Below are positions 1 through 12,480 of a DNA stretch of 64,000 nt, piece after piece; positions within the stretch are counted from its first letter, which is position 1, and each line of letters opens with the position of its first letter. The notes below the pieces were generated by a model, which saw only the letters and a list, made by a program, of their open reading frames with translations, had not been told where the DNA came from and did no database searches. Made by a program: the position numbers and the translations under genes. The stretch comes from Carallia brachiata (Eukaryota; Streptophyta; Magnoliopsida; Malpighiales; Rhizophoraceae), in the NCBI GenBank assembly GCA_021464245.1, contig JADCRB010000001.1, positions 5,762,152-5,826,151 of the forward strand. The letters are read 5' to 3'.

Positions 1-130
1 GCATACCTTTTATCACCGTGTTGTAGATATTGATAATGAATATGGACTGCAGTATTACACGTGCTAATAAGCACATTAGAGATCAGTGTCTTTCTCTTTT
101 ACACAGTCGCAATAAATGAAGGCTCTGATG

Positions 131-440
131 GGGAGAATTGAACGCAGCCCTCAAAACTGTGTTGAAAACAGACCTACCTCCTTATTTATACTGTAACCCT
201 AATTAAGTCCACCTATCATGGGCTTAACAGTAAGCTCTACACCAAATAACATCATTAGATCCTAAGCCCAACCCAAACCCAAAACACATTCTTAGTTTTA
301 TAGTACACACTTAAGAGGTAAATATGACCCATTGAATTACTTCATAATATCAGGTCCATAATTGAACTACATATGTAATCTGATTTTATTTAAAATAGAA
401 AATTTAATTAATGGTAGTAAAATAAGAAAATATTCTTACA
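131..440 (-). repeat. Copia LTR, flanked by both a PPT-like and a PBS-like tract
   Basis: This block aligns along its length with 3237-3533. Shared stretches include TCAAAACTGTGT, CTTATTTATACT and TTAAGTCCACC. On the minus strand it begins TGTAAGAATATT directly after the polypurine tract. At its other end the plus strand reads GGCTCTGAT (121-129), the complement of most of an initiator-Met tRNA primer-binding site. An LTR with a PPT on one side and a PBS on the other suggests tandem elements sharing an LTR. Both boundaries are approximate. Confidence 0.7.
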
Positions 441-949
441 TTCTCCCACTTGGACAACATTAATCGGTTGTCATTTTGGAAACAAGTTAAGAAAATGACT
501 CCCCTATCAAATAATAACTTTAGTGGCCACAAAATAAGATATAACTTAACAAATTTACCTCAAAACATGATCTGGTCCAATGAGACATTCAACTCCGAAC
601 TATGGACGATGATACACTATTTATCAGTGTAGTACATCCATAATTACTAAAGCGAACAAACTCAATGATATGATTATAAGAATGTGTAGGTGTAGTCACA
701 CTTATAATATAGCCAAGTGATCCTTCTATACTATTGTGTGAAAAATCCTCATATTAGAGTGATTACACAAGGTAGATTTAGTATCACAAAATAGATTGGT
801 ATCACTACTAACAAGTAAGACGTCATCTATATAAAAAAAAACAAAAATAATAAAAGTGCTCCTACTAATCTTGAGTTTTATGAACTTCAAATACCACTAT
901 CTAGATGTTAGTTTAAAACCATAAATTGACTTCCTCAACTTTTCCTCTT

Positions 950-2910
950 TCAATCTTCAGGTTGTTGCATGTAAACTTCCTCATAAAGATCTTCATTCAA
1001 GAAAGTCATTTTAACATCCATCTGATAAAGCTCTAAATGATAATAAGCTATTAGGGCCATAACAATTCTAAAAGAATCCTTTGAAGAAACTGATGAAAAG
1101 GTTTTCTTAAAATCTATCCCTTCTTTTTGTATGTATCCTTTCGCCACCAATCTATCCTTGAAACACTCTATATTGCCCTTAGAATCTTCCTTAGTTTTGA
1201 ATACTCATTTACAACCTATGGGTTTAAAACTATATGAAATCTTCACAAGCTCCCACATTTCATTAGAATGTATGCATTGAATTTTTTCATGCATAATCTC
1301 TATCTACTTAGTAGATTGTTCATAAAATACTATCTCATTATAAGTTATAGGGTCAACAACTTATGCAATATCATAATCTATTCTATTCAAGTACACAACA
1401 AAATTATTTAAAATTACAAGTCGTCTCACCCTTTTAGAATACCTAACAATATTAGGAATAGTTACAGCAGCCTCTTCAGGCTCACTTAGATCATTTACAA
1501 TATTCTTATGATGTTGAATAGTAGGTATTATATCAATATGTTGATATACCACTTTCCCATGCACAATAACTATGAGAAATATTGTTATATGCCTCTTCCA
1601 TAACAATTTTACTATCATGCAATCCATTAGGAACACAAACATAATCTTAAAGAATTTCATTAACAGTGACTCGACAATTTTTATCCCTCAGGTAAGATAA
1701 TAAAATTTGCAATCCTTAGAGCCACTAAGATTTCCAATAAAATAACACCATCTCAACATAGTATCCCCATACTCTCAGATGGTTTAAACTAGGCTTCCAA
1801 TCCTTATAGAACTCAAAAGGTGTTTTGAGCAGTAATTTGGTGGAAACTCTATTTATGATATATATTGGTAAAATAGTTCTATTCATCATGGACCTTATCA
1901 TGTCCATCAAAGTGCGATTTTATCTTTTAGCCACCCCATTTTGTTCATGAGTCCCAAGCATGACAAATTGGGGAACAATCCCAAGTCCTGCACGTACATG
2001 GCAAAAGGTCCCATAAACTGACCTATGTTGCTAGTTCTGCCATAATACTCACTACCATGATCAGATTGCACAATTTTAATCTCTTTGACACGTTGCTTTT
2101 CTACCCAACCTTAAAGATTTCAAATTTCTCAAGCAATTGTGACTTATCACTTATGAGGTAGACATAGACATAATAAGAGAAGTCATATATTGTTTTTCAA
2201 TGACATATTTTCTTTAAGATAATCAATATAGTCACTCTCAGAGTTTTCAAGACATAGCATGACATTTTCTTTTACTAGTCTGTTTGTTCTTTCATTTCAA
2301 ATGTGATCCAAACATTTGTGCCAAAGAGAATAAAAATTTTCTCTAAACAAATGCCCTTTAATGCCAGGATTAATAACGTGAAGTGCATCAAACTGTTTAG
2401 GATCAACATTTAATTTATATAAATTGTCTAATCCATAAATGTCTCCAATGACAACACAATCAAAAACAAGCTATAACATCATTTATTGAAACTCAAATAA
2501 ACAATGATATCTTGAAGATTCGACAAAGAAATCAATTACGCCTCATAGATGGAACAAAAAGCATGTCTTTCAAAATAAAAAAAAAATCATGAATTTAATT
2601 TTAATTTAACTATTCCAATAAACTTTATTTCCAATCGTTCTCTATTCTCTATGCAAAGATTGACATCATCCCTACTTGGCTTACATTTGATTTTGAACTC
2701 CTTTAAAATTATTAACAATATGGATAGATGTATCATAGTCAATTCACCAAGAATTAAAATAAATATCTATCAAACTGAATTTAAAGCAAACAAAAGCAAA
2801 AGAATTATCTGATTAATTATTTTTATTCTTTTTTTTTTGAGATAATTCTTATAGGGAAAACAGTCTTTTTTTTGTGACTAACTTTCTTACAAAACCAACA
2901 TTCATCTTTA
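950..2910 (-). pseudogene. Broken copia gag-pol polyprotein remnants
   Basis: The longest uninterrupted piece (950-1150) covers the start of the copia reverse transcriptase, including the region ending in LYEEVYMQQPE. Segment 1725-1910 matches the integrase C-terminal region (KTPFEFYKDWKPSLNHLRVWG). Segment 1361-1660 corresponds to the linker between integrase and RT, with a basic RYSKRVRR stretch. The zinc knuckle near 2880 keeps C-C-H, but a one-base shift removes the last cysteine from the frame. Domain identity is from family knowledge; the breaks are seen directly. Confidence 0.75.
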
Positions 2911-3236
2911 ATTATCACAAGTTTAGGACCCACGTGCTTCTGACCAAGATTTCTATCAGGACCACCCTTTCTTAGGGACTCTTTTCTTTTTTTTTTTTTT
3001 TTTTTTTTATGAAAACACTCATCCAGGCATGGCTAATGACCTAATTCATACTCTCTGAAACCTCATGTTTCATTATACCATTTTTCCATCTCTTATAATT
3101 TTCACTAGTCAGAGATTTAATTACATGATTCAATTACAAAGAACTAATCATTCGTAAAAATAGCATATAAAGGTGAAAAACAATGAAAACAGAATCCAAC
3201 AAATATTATAGGCAAGAAGATATATTGCAAACCTAG

Positions 3237-3533
3237 TGGAGAGAACCGAATGCAATTCTCAAAACTGTGTGGAAAGGAGAACTGTTTCCTTATTTATACT
3301 ACAACTCTAGTTAAGTCCACCCATCGTGGCTTAACAATAAGTTTTATACCAAATAACAATATTAGACCCCAAGTGCAAACCCAAAACACATATATTACCC
3401 ACGTAAGAAGTAAATATGACTCATTGGATCACTTTATAGTATCAGGTCTATAATTGAGCTACATATTTAATCTAATTTTAATTAAAATAAAAAATCTAAT
3501 TAATTGCAGTCTAATAAAAAAAATATTATTATA
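3237..3533 (-). repeat. Copia LTR, second copy
   Basis: This is the upstream LTR of the element on the minus strand and is visibly diverged from the copy at 131-440 by many substitutions and short indels, so the insertion is old. No primer-binding site is recognisable next to it and I could not identify a target-site duplication. Confidence 0.65.
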
Positions 3534-4655
3534 GATAAGGGCTTTGCGTGGTCTCCCACGGCACTTTATATATACTATATAGTAGCGCTCTCAGTTCTGT
3601 TGCTAACGGCCACAAACAATGTGGAAAACCTGACATCAAAAAACTAAAACAAAGAAAAAAAAGAAGTAACAAGAAAACTTGAAGGTAAGGGCAAAGACTG
3701 AAAGATGTGCAATGATATGGTGGATTTGAATTAAGCCCCGCATCCTAAATCAAGCGTGAAAGTTTGAATAAATTTGGCCGACATGCTTTGATTTGTTAAC
3801 ATTATAACGTGTTTTGATTTTTTATAAGTCCACCATTAAGACCAGGTCGCCACCACACATATAGGAGGATTCCATTTGCTTTCTATAGAGTTTCCTCGCC
3901 TTTGAAGTATCTGTCTTCAGTTCCATCTTCTCCAAGTTGGAAAATAGTTGATCGACGCCCCTTTTGTCCTGGAGCCCCTCCGCCAATATGCGATGCTGGC
4001 TGGTTCTAACACTAACACAAAAGTTCACATAATTTGTGAACTGAAAAAATAAATTATTTTTAATGTCATTTATCCTTTAATGGACTAACAAGAAGATGTT
4101 TAACGCGCGACTTCAAGCAATGGAAGGCTCAATTAAGCAATACGCACAGTTTAAAAATTAATGAGTGTATTAAAAAAATATGAATTTGTGTGGAGTATAT
4201 CCGATAATATTTAATAATTTATATTTTTTTTATTTTTTTAAATTTAATTATTTATATTATTTCAATCTTACTTTGATTTTACTTGATTTAGGCCAACCAA
4301 TATTTCAGAAAATGAGCACCATGGCCATGGTGGGTCAACGTCAATCTTGAATTTCCGATAGGCTTTGAGCGGACTTGGGGTCAATTCTTGCTGCTAGAAA
4401 ATACTATCGATGCATTCCATTTTAAGGCCAAAATTTGCCTCCACCTATCTCAATCTTGACTGCGGAAGGCGTAAGGCACTGATCAGCGAGTTGGCTTCCA
4501 ACTATAAGTTCAAATAAAAATCCTCAATGCAGATTTGGTGTCGGTTCCAAACTTCCAATATATGATGAGTTGATTATTCTCGTAGACCAGTGTTATTCGG
4601 TAAACGTCTATGCGTAGAGAATATCTCCAATCTCTGTTATTCTTTGGTTTGTTTT
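3534..4655. other. Intergenic, no supported gene
   Basis: Mixed AT-rich spacer. A 68-codon open frame on the minus strand (3822-4028) has no family I recognise and no gene context. The stretch 4310-4560 is less AT-rich than its surroundings and could be an old gene fragment, but I cannot support one. Confidence 0.5.
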
Positions 4656-4871
4656 ACTGAAAATATTTTTTTTCATAAAAAATTATTCAGATAATATTTA
4701 AATTATAATAATTAATATATTTTATACAATCATAATAAAAAAATATGAATTAAAAAAATTATTATATTTTTTTATTTCATATTTTATCAAAGTAGTTGTA
4801 TCAAATATACTAATTATTACAATTTAAATATTTTTTGAACAAATTTTCGTATGACTATAAACATTTTCAGT
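4656..4871. mobile_element. Short palindromic MITE, about 216 bp
   Basis: The left end reads ACTGAAAATATTT and the right end AAACATTTTCAGT, which are inverted repeats of each other with one mismatch. Pairing continues inward (CAGATAATATTTAAATTATA against TACAATTTAAATATTTTTTG), so most of the sequence folds on itself around about 4768. There is no coding capacity. I found no convincing target-site duplication, so the superfamily is open. Confidence 0.6.
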
Positions 4872-5555
4872 TTCTTGAAATTGTTTTCCTGTACTTGAGA
4901 GATCAGAAAAAATCGGTTGATAGCCAAAAAATAAAAAATTACGTAAAAAAAAAACGTGTGATTGTGTGTGAGAAATGAAATTATTTTTTAAAACAAAAAA
5001 AAAACAAATTTTTAATTTAATTCATTTTATTTTTAGTAAGTATAATTTACTTATAATTTTAAATCAAAATCTACTTGAACCTAAAAAATAAAAGATAAAT
5101 TTGTATGGCATTAGTGAGTTATACTAACAACGTAATGTCATCATTTTTTTATTTTTGGGTCAAGATAATGTCATCATTTTCAGCATTAGTTTCCTGATTA
5201 GAAACTGAGAATCATTAAATGGCCAGAGGTTCCCTTTTTTAAAAAATAAAATAAAATAATAAAACTTAAATATACTTAATATTATCCCTAAATTTTAATT
5301 TTTTTAAAAAAATTAATTTTTTTTTCATTTTATTTGTATATAACCAGAGGTTAGGCCACCAATGTCTCGCCATACACCTTTTTTTTTAGAAATTATACAA
5401 ACTTCTTTTATTTTGTGCTAGCACAACATCTTGCAATACACTTTTTCTCTCCGAAATTATACAAAACTTCTTTTATTTCCTGCTTGGATACTTTATTTCT
5501 AAAGCCGTATGTATCACACTATTGATAGTCACTGGAATCTGTGTATAGATCCCTT
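4872..5555. other. AT-rich spacer downstream of the receptor kinase
   Basis: Very AT-rich with A and T runs and no coding signal. The part nearest 5556 is probably the 3' untranslated region of the minus-strand receptor kinase. No poly(A) site could be fixed. Confidence 0.5.
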
Positions 5556-8500
5556 CTACGCGTCAATTTTCAAAAGTTGTCGCAACGTAATAGTGTCCAA
5601 AGGCTTGGAGTCAGCGATCCTTGGAGCTGAAAGCTCTCGAGAAACCTGCTTCATTGTTGGTCGGAATTTTGGATCGAAACTGATGCATGCAAATGCTAGC
5701 ATGACAACTGTGGCTACTTCATCAGCCAATTCTCCAGGCGTAGGAGTCTCCAGGCGCTTATCCAGTATGTCTTTCAACCGAATGTTATGGGCATTGAGTT
5801 TTGAAAAAGACAACGTTGTCGATGACAACGATGTCGACGACGATAATGAGGCCGATGATGAATTTGAGAGAGCGCTTATTAGCTCACCAGGGTGATGTCC
5901 CATAATCACTTCAAGGGTCACTACCCCAAAGCTATAAACATCTGACTTCTTAGTGACATTCATTGTGTAAGCAAACTCTGCAACATAAACGCAACAGAAA
6001 AAAAAAAAAAGATTTAAAAAATGGAAACAATGTGGTAACATGCTTAAATAATGAATCGAATCTAACAACGAGATTGCTTTTAATTTATCATTATCATTGT
6101 TATTAGTTCCTTCCCAGATCCTACAGTGTGCGAGCCTGAATTGAGCATGGAAATGAAGTATGAAAATCAGCATAAATTATGGCAAAGTACTAAGCATCTT
6201 TCCCAATAATATTGATGAAGCTGTGCACATATATCTTGAAAAGAATTGAGAAACCACCTGGAGCTATGTATCCATAAGTGCCTGCAAGCGCTGTGCAGTT
6301 TGATGAATCAACCTTTACAAGTCTGGCCGTGCCAAAATCTGAAACCCGAGCTTCATAATTCTGGTCTAACAATATATTATTGCTTGAGATGTCACGATGA
6401 ACTACGGCCGGCAAGCTGTCATGGTGCATGTAAACTAGAGCATTTACAATCCCTCTAATTATGTTGAGCCTTCTATGCCAGTCCAGCTGTTTTGCTTGCT
6501 CCAGATTGCTTAGGATCTTAGCTAGGCTTCCTCTTTCCAAGTACTCGTAAATCAAAAGTGGTAGTTGAGCATGTAGGCAGAAACCATGAAGCTTCACAAT
6601 ATTTCTATGGCGAACTTTGTTCAAGGCCTTGACTTCACTTTCGAATGTTTTGCGATCTCCCAGCTTTGCACACTGCATGCGGTGAAGCTTCTTTACAGCT
6701 ACAATCTGACCTGAAGGGAGCTCTGCCTTATAAACACTTCCATGACCTCCCACTCCTATGCAGTACTTGGAATCGAAATCCTCAGTTGCTTCCTTGATGT
6801 CTTCATAAGCTAACTTCCCGTTAGAGCTCCAGATAGGAAATGAAGTTGCATGCTGTGAACCAATGAGCCCGTTGCTCGTATTTCTCTGTTTTCGCATTAT
6901 ATAGAGTAGACTGAAAAGAATGGTTAGGAAGAATGAAACTCCAGATAGAGGAAGAACAATGAGGATCAGTATAAAGCGACCGTCTTTCTTCTTGCCCAGA
7001 TGAGGAGGAATGCAAATACTTAACCCAGTGTGGTTTCCGCACAGGCCTTTGTTGTGTGCAAATGCTCCTGGTGGTGCTTCTTGAAAGGCTTTGTTGTCAG
7101 GAATTGGACCATCCAACTGATTATAGGACAGATCAACTAGTCTCAAGCTCTCCATGTCATCAAAAGTGGATGGAATTGAGCCATTGAGCATATTATGAGA
7201 GAGATCTAATGTCTCCAATTTGATCAATTTCCCAATTTGCCAGGGTACTTCCCCAGAAAAAGAGTTTCTACTAAGATCCAGTAGAACTTGCAGGGATACC
7301 AAATTCCCCACCTCGGCAGGGATGCCTCCCTGAAGATTGTTGTTGCTCAGATTCAAGTACCACATTTTTGAACAATCCCCGAGTTGTCTGGGTATCAGGC
7401 CGCTTAGATTGTTTGCTGCTAGATCAAGATAGGCAAGATCAGGCAACGTTCCGATTTCTGGAGGAATATTACCACAAAGATGGTTGCTGCTCAGAGTCAG
7501 ATTGAACAATGACTTCAATCTCCCCAACTCTTTTGGTATTTTGCCTTGAAGATTATTTGAAGATAGGTCAAGAAAATGCAGAAGATTTGTGTCTCCAAGC
7601 TCTGGAGGTATCACCCCGGTTACATTGTTATTGGAGACTTTCAAGCTTGTTAGAAGTTGGCACTTTCCCCAATTTGGAGACAACTTGCCTTGGAAATTGT
7701 TATAGCTCAAATCAATGTAATCGAGATATGGGTACACACCGAAATCTTCAGAAATGTTCCCAACAAGGTGGTTCCTATCAAGTCGAAGCCTAGTCAAACT
7801 GGTGCAATTTTTCAAGCCTTTCGGAACAGTACCCTCGAATCGGTTGTTGCTTGCACAGAAGTCTTCAAGGATACCACCATAACAAATGTTTTCAGGCAAC
7901 AATCCTGAAATACTATTGTTTGACAAGAAAAACAGGGTCAAATTGGTCAGCTTGTTTATCTCTCGAGGCAATGGACCAGAGAGCTGGTTTCCATACAGTG
8001 ATAGAACCTTAAGGCCTATCAGATCACCAATAGAGGCAGGGATCGAACCGGTCAAGTTGTTTAGGTTCAAGCGAAGCTCTCTGAGAGAATTCAGCTTTCC
8101 GAGTTCTGGGGGGATGGGACCAGATAGATGATTATTGCCAAGATGTAGTACTGAAAGATTGGCCAAGTTTCCAATCGTGGCAGGAATGGAACCCAAAAGA
8201 AGATTATTTGAGAAGCTCAAAATTTTAAGTCGGAGCACATTGCCTACTTCCTGAGGAATGCCTCCAATGAACTGGTTGTAACCGAGATTGAGAAGAACAA
8301 GACTAGATAGGTTGCTGATCCGAGATGGGATCTTACCGGTGAGCGCATTGTAGTGAAGATCAAGGGAAGACAGGTTAGGAAAGCAAGAGAAGTTGAAGTC
8401 GTCCAGCGTCCCCACCAGCTCAACACTAGTTAGATTTATGCTGACAACACTTCCGGCATTGTTGCAGCCGATTCCAAGCCAAGTGCATGGATCAATTATA

Positions 8501-8733
8501 CTTGTGCTTGTGCTGTTATTACTGGAAGGCATAATTGACCAAGAAGAGAGGACAGACTGAGATTGTTCACTAAGGCTTGATTTCCATTTGAGTAATGCAT
8601 CCGCTTCCAGCCTTTGTTGTAGAGAAGTCGGTGGAGCAAGAGATGGAGCAGAAGCAACAAAAGGAGAAGAGAACGCTGATATTATGGTCAATAGTAACAT
8701 CAGAATCAGAGACAACGAGGCCTTCAGCAACAT
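5556..8733 (-). CDS. LRR receptor-like serine/threonine kinase (MIK2-like, subfamily XII type)
   Basis: Two exons, 8733-6258 and 5977-5556, with a 280-bp GT-AG intron. The join falls inside the kinase APE motif, rebuilding Y-I-A-P-E-F-A-Y, and gives 965 residues. In order there is a signal peptide (1-28), an N-terminal LRR cap with WLGIGC, about 20 plant-type LRRs with L..L.L..N.L.G.IP spacing, a transmembrane helix near 588-612, and a kinase domain. The kinase has the glycine loop IGVGGHGSVYKA (near 660), VAVKK lysine (near 679), HRDISSNN (near 777) and DFG (near 797), so all catalytic residues are present and it is an RD kinase. Proteins of this type act at the plasma membrane in peptide, wall or pathogen-pattern sensing; the ligand is unknown here. 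The start is the only ATG giving the signal peptide. The frame is intact and it looks functional. Confidence 0.95.
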
Positions 8734-10018
8734 GGTATTTGGTTACAGAAATAACAAAGCAAGATCGTCCCCAGGAAGTTTGGAATTGTGGTTTGATGGA
8801 TTAGGATTTCATTGTTATGAAGAGGGATTAACAATGGGTTTTATAACTGCAAGATTTATGGTTTGGAGTGGGATGGTCCAATTATGTGTATAAATTTCTT
8901 TCCCTCTGGAAGGAAAGAGATGGCAATGGGAGTCGGCGGTCATCAGTGGAGTCTCTTTCATGGTCGGTCGACCCGTGGACTTAAATACTCTCATGACAAC
9001 CAATTGTGCTTTGGCAAGACTTGGACTTGTCTAACGCGTCTGGATGTCGAGCTTGACCCACCTTGGCGCTTAAATTCTAACACTAAATCGAAGAAAAACG
9101 ATGGGGAAGGAGCGGATAATGGGAGAAAGAGACGTGAATGGTGGGACTTATTAATTTTTTATTTTTTAAAAAATTAATTTTATGTGTGCAATTGTTAATA
9201 TTCATGCGTAATAGAGTTAAGTAAAAATTTTCGTTAAGCTCATATTTATATGAGTTAAAGGTTATAACATGCCTAACTTTAATATATAATAAACATAAAT
9301 TAGAAAAAACAGTCAAATGAAGGTAGTTAACCCTGGCCTTGATACCTACATCTGGGTACCAAGGCTTTAAATGAGTTTAAATCAAATTGGTTACTAAGCT
9401 AAAAAAAATCAGACTGATAACCAGTTAAACCATATATATATACACATTGGTTATATATTCATGTGATGCAAGTTTAGTTATATTTGTTGATATATTTATT
9501 TTTATTTTATTTTATTTAAAAGAAAAAATAAAAAATTCTAATATTAAGTATTAGTTCTTTAAAAAAATAAATTTAGAATTTATAGTTAATTAAATTTAAA
9601 AAATGTTTAACTAAATTAAATTGATTTTAGCAATTTTTAAACTTTTTTAAGAAAAAAAATTAAAAATTTTTGTTTAAAAAAGATTTGAGAGTTTTTTTTT
9701 CTTTTATGAGAAGACTTTAGTATAATTCTTTTTTCTTTTTAAGAGAGATTTTTTTAATCTTTTTTTTTTTTTGAAAATGAGGATTTTAGAGTAAATTTTT
9801 TTCTTTTTTTTTATTTTCTTTTGTTAGAAAATTTTTTAAATGCAGAGATTTGATTAAAATGCAAGTAGGATTATAAAAATTAATATAATTTTATTTGATT
9901 ATAATTAAATTTATATTAATTAATTTATAAAATCTTACTTTTGATTGTAATCGAATTTTTAGAATTACAAGATATTTTAATATATTTAATTTGTAAATTT
10001 ATGAGAAATTATTTTTTA
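8734..10018. other. Receptor-kinase promoter side and AT-rich spacer
   Basis: The first few hundred bases upstream of 8733 should contain the receptor-kinase promoter and 5' leader, but I could not assign a TATA box with confidence. Beyond about 9150 the sequence becomes strongly AT-rich with T-runs and no coding signal. Confidence 0.5.
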
Positions 10019-10185
10019 AGAGGACACTCCAATAGTTAAAATTTAAAACTTTTTTTGTTGAAGGTCTTGAGTTTTAATCCTAAAAAAAGAGTGTGGGGTT
10101 TATAGGAATAGAAAGAATTAATCTTATTGTATAGTTCACAATTTAATAAGACCTTAAAAGACAAAAAGAAAAAAGAAAAATTTGA
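10019..10185 (+). mobile_element. SINE-like repeat, copy A
   Basis: Begins AGGACACTCCAATAGTTAAA and carries TCTTGAGTTTTAATCC about 45 bases on, which resembles a degraded tRNA-type B box. It continues GTGGGGTTTATAGGAATAG...TTCACAATTTAATAAG and ends in an A-rich tail. The same order of blocks recurs at 24367-24517, and its 3' half at 12382-12480, so this is a dispersed family rather than chance. Confidence 0.6.
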
Positions 10186-11422
10186 GAATATTTTTTTCCA
10201 TCTTTTCCCTCTCTTGAAAAAAGAAGTTAGTATTACTTTTTTGTTTAGAAATTATTTCTATTTTATGCTTTTATTCTCTTTAATTATAAGTATTTATGTT
10301 CCACAAAATTCAAACATGTTTGAATTATTGCAAACATGAATTAGATAAAATATAATATATGTTAGATCGTAATTCTGTAAATTAAGAAAATCAGATAGAT
10401 TTTGATATCCTAAGTTTATTACAATATTAAGCAAGACTACAGACCAACTATTAAGTTAATGTCAGATATTACAAACTGTGGTGGTTATTTGCTAAGAAAT
10501 ATAGAATTTGAATAAAATACTTAAATATTCCTAAACTTAAGAAATATTGTCACATAAGCAATTTTTACTCCAAGAATTGATTAGAATCATCGGCTTTCTC
10601 TTCGGTTAATTACAATATTAATATACACTTATATTAGACCTGCGTGATGCATGATTTTATTATTTATTGAGACATATATATTTGTTGTGTTTTATTTAAA
10701 TAAAAAATAAAAAAGACTTAAATTATGAATATTTTTTTGAAAAAATAAAAAATGAATTTGCAAGTATTTTTTTATTTTTAAGAAAACAAAAAAGGGAAAA
10801 AAAAATAAATTATGAGTATTTTTTGAGAAAAAGGTAAACTTAGTATTTTCTTTTTCTTTTTTGCCCCCCTCTAAAAAAGCAAAAGAAAATGACTTTAAGA
10901 TTATTTTTTCTCTTCATTATTAGCATCTTCGTTTTGTGAATTTTAGTTATATATGAGTAATTATCTATATGAATTAAGTAAATTGTAATACATATTATAT
11001 CATAAAATAAAGTATCTCAGATGTATGTTGAAATCTAAGTTCCATATGTAGCACAAAAAAGAGAAAAGAAATCTTAATTCCACTAAAATATTAATAAAGA
11101 CTACAACGAATTACTAAATTAATGTTAGATACTACAAACTATATGAGTCTATTAAGAAAATTAGAACTTGAATAAAATACTTAAATAATTCTAAATTAAG
11201 CAAATGTTGTCACATAAGCATTTTACTCACTTTCTCTTAGTTTCAGTTGTATTAATATTCATGTAAATATAAATTATTTATTTGATAAATTTAGGTATAT
11301 GTAATCTATAATATAGTATAAAAAAATTAAGAAATAAATCAATACAATGGATTAATAGAAGTAATACTCGTTAACACACATCTTTCCCTTTGGGCAGAAT
11401 TTTCCAAGCCACAGTGCATCCC
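10186..11422. other. AT-rich spacer with a diverged internal duplication
   Basis: No gene. Two stretches resemble each other: 10425-10560 and 11095-11225 both contain a run like ACTACAGACCAACTATTAAGT/ACTACAACGAATTACTAAAT followed by GAATAAAATACTTAAATA and GTCACATAAGCA. This looks like an old segmental duplication of about 130 bp inside the spacer. Confidence 0.5.
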
Positions 11423-12060
11423 TTAGAATGTGAACCTTACATTTCTTCTGTCGTCTTGAAGAATAGATAGGTTCGGCCTACTCTGGGATATGGGATTCAT
11501 CAGCCAAGCCATGTTAATGGAGTTCTTGGCTTCCCAAATTTTGTAGTTAGCAGTAGCTGTGAATGGCATAGGAAGGTCATCATCGAGGTAGCCCATCTTT
11601 CCTTTTCCTTTAATCACAAGGAGAATGGACAAAGACCGCTGTCCGAAATTTGACCCATTGAGTCTGTGTTTGGTTATTTGACAAAATAAAAAGGAGTTTG
11701 GATGAAGGATTGCGTTAGGTAAAGGCATTGTTGAGGGATTGGACATAGAGGGACCAGCAGAGAACTCCACCGTTGAACAAGAATCCTTGCGATTGTGGTG
11801 GTGTTATAAATAGCGTTGTATTAACGTCCAATGAATATTGTAGCCTGCATACTTACTGGACTCTGATACCATAAAATATTAGGTTTGAAAACGAAATTTC
11901 TCTCATACTATATTCAAATGAATCTCAAAGATTTTCCCCAATAATTATAGATTGGTTATAATGTAAACTGTTTTATATATGGAGTATTAAAGCTTATTGT
12001 TTCAAAAAATGAATTTCGAAGATTTTTCCTAATAATTATAAGTTGGTTATAATATCAGCG
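11423..12060 (-). mobile_element. 5' end of a second copia element (LTR part, PBS, gag)
   Basis: On the minus strand an LTR-like block ends at about 11872 and is followed at once by TGGTATCAGAGT, an initiator-Met tRNA primer-binding site (11860-11871). About 90 bp on, a 115-codon frame (11770-11423) matches the N-terminus of plant copia Gag: KHRLNGSNFGQ, then GKGKMGYLDDDLPMP, YKIWEAKNSINMAWLMNPIS. Nothing recognisable follows, so only the 5' end remains. The LTR-like block holds an internal near-repeat (AATAATTATAGATTGGTTATAAT and AATAATTATAAGTTGGTTATAAT). Confidence 0.75.
11860..11871 (-). other. Primer-binding site, initiator-Met tRNA type
   Basis: Minus strand TGGTATCAGAGT, complementary to the 3' end of plant initiator-Met tRNA except for the last base. 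Its position between the LTR-like block and gag fits a copia element. Confidence 0.75.
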
Positions 12061-12381
12061 AGCTTACAACTGATACATGAATCAAACATCATCCACTTAG
12101 ACAAAAGTTTTTGTGGGTTTGGCTTCTTCGAATTTCTCCAACATGTCCTATCTCTCTCCTAAAATAAGGGCATGAATGGTGTTTGTTACATGTTAGTCAC
12201 AATGATAAGAAATTTGGTGGTATTTGTGTTACATGATTCTGCCTCATTAACAAGCATTCGGTTGCTCTAGCTAGTTTGATTCAACGTAAGGATGGTACAA
12301 GCATTCATCTTCAAGTGAAAACCCATTTGCAGTGGTGCCTTTAGAGGACATTTTAGGGATTTATCTATGTTTCAATTTTAG

Positions 12382-12480
12382 GAAGGAGGGTAGGATTTAT
12401 AGAAATAGAGAAAATTATTTTCATTATATAATTTACAATTCAATGAATTTCTTAATAGATAAAAAATAATAATAATAATA
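12382..12480 (+). mobile_element. SINE-like repeat, copy C (3' half)
   Basis: GTAGGATTTATAGAAATAG...TTTACAATTCAATGAATTTC followed by TTAATAGATAAAAAATAAT matches the 3' halves of the copies at 10019 and 24367. The tail runs into an (AAT)n stretch. The 5' half with the B-box-like motif is missing. Confidence 0.55.

Larger units (their letters stand above)
1..3533 (-). mobile_element. Decayed Ty1/copia LTR retrotransposon
   Basis: A copia-type element lies on the minus strand between two related LTRs (about 3237-3533 upstream and 131-440 downstream). Reading down the minus strand, a CCHC zinc-knuckle remnant (CWFC...H, around 2865-2910) is followed by the end of the integrase (PSLNHLRVWG, near 1770-1800) and then the start of the reverse transcriptase (DFKKTFSSV and YQMDVKMTFLN, 950-1150). 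That is the copia order gag-integrase-RT. Stops and frameshifts break every domain, and the rest of RT and RNase H is missing before the downstream LTR. A purine-rich tract (minus strand AAGTGGGAGAATG, near 441-455) abuts that LTR as expected for a polypurine tract. No function is expected. Confidence 0.85.

Noticed and set aside
3822..4028. 68-codon minus-strand frame
   Set aside because: Not obviously low complexity but no family recognised and no supporting exons; not called as a gene.
5509..5895. 128-codon plus-strand frame
   Set aside because: It lies antisense over the second exon of the receptor kinase, which has clear kinase motifs; the plus frame has no domain.
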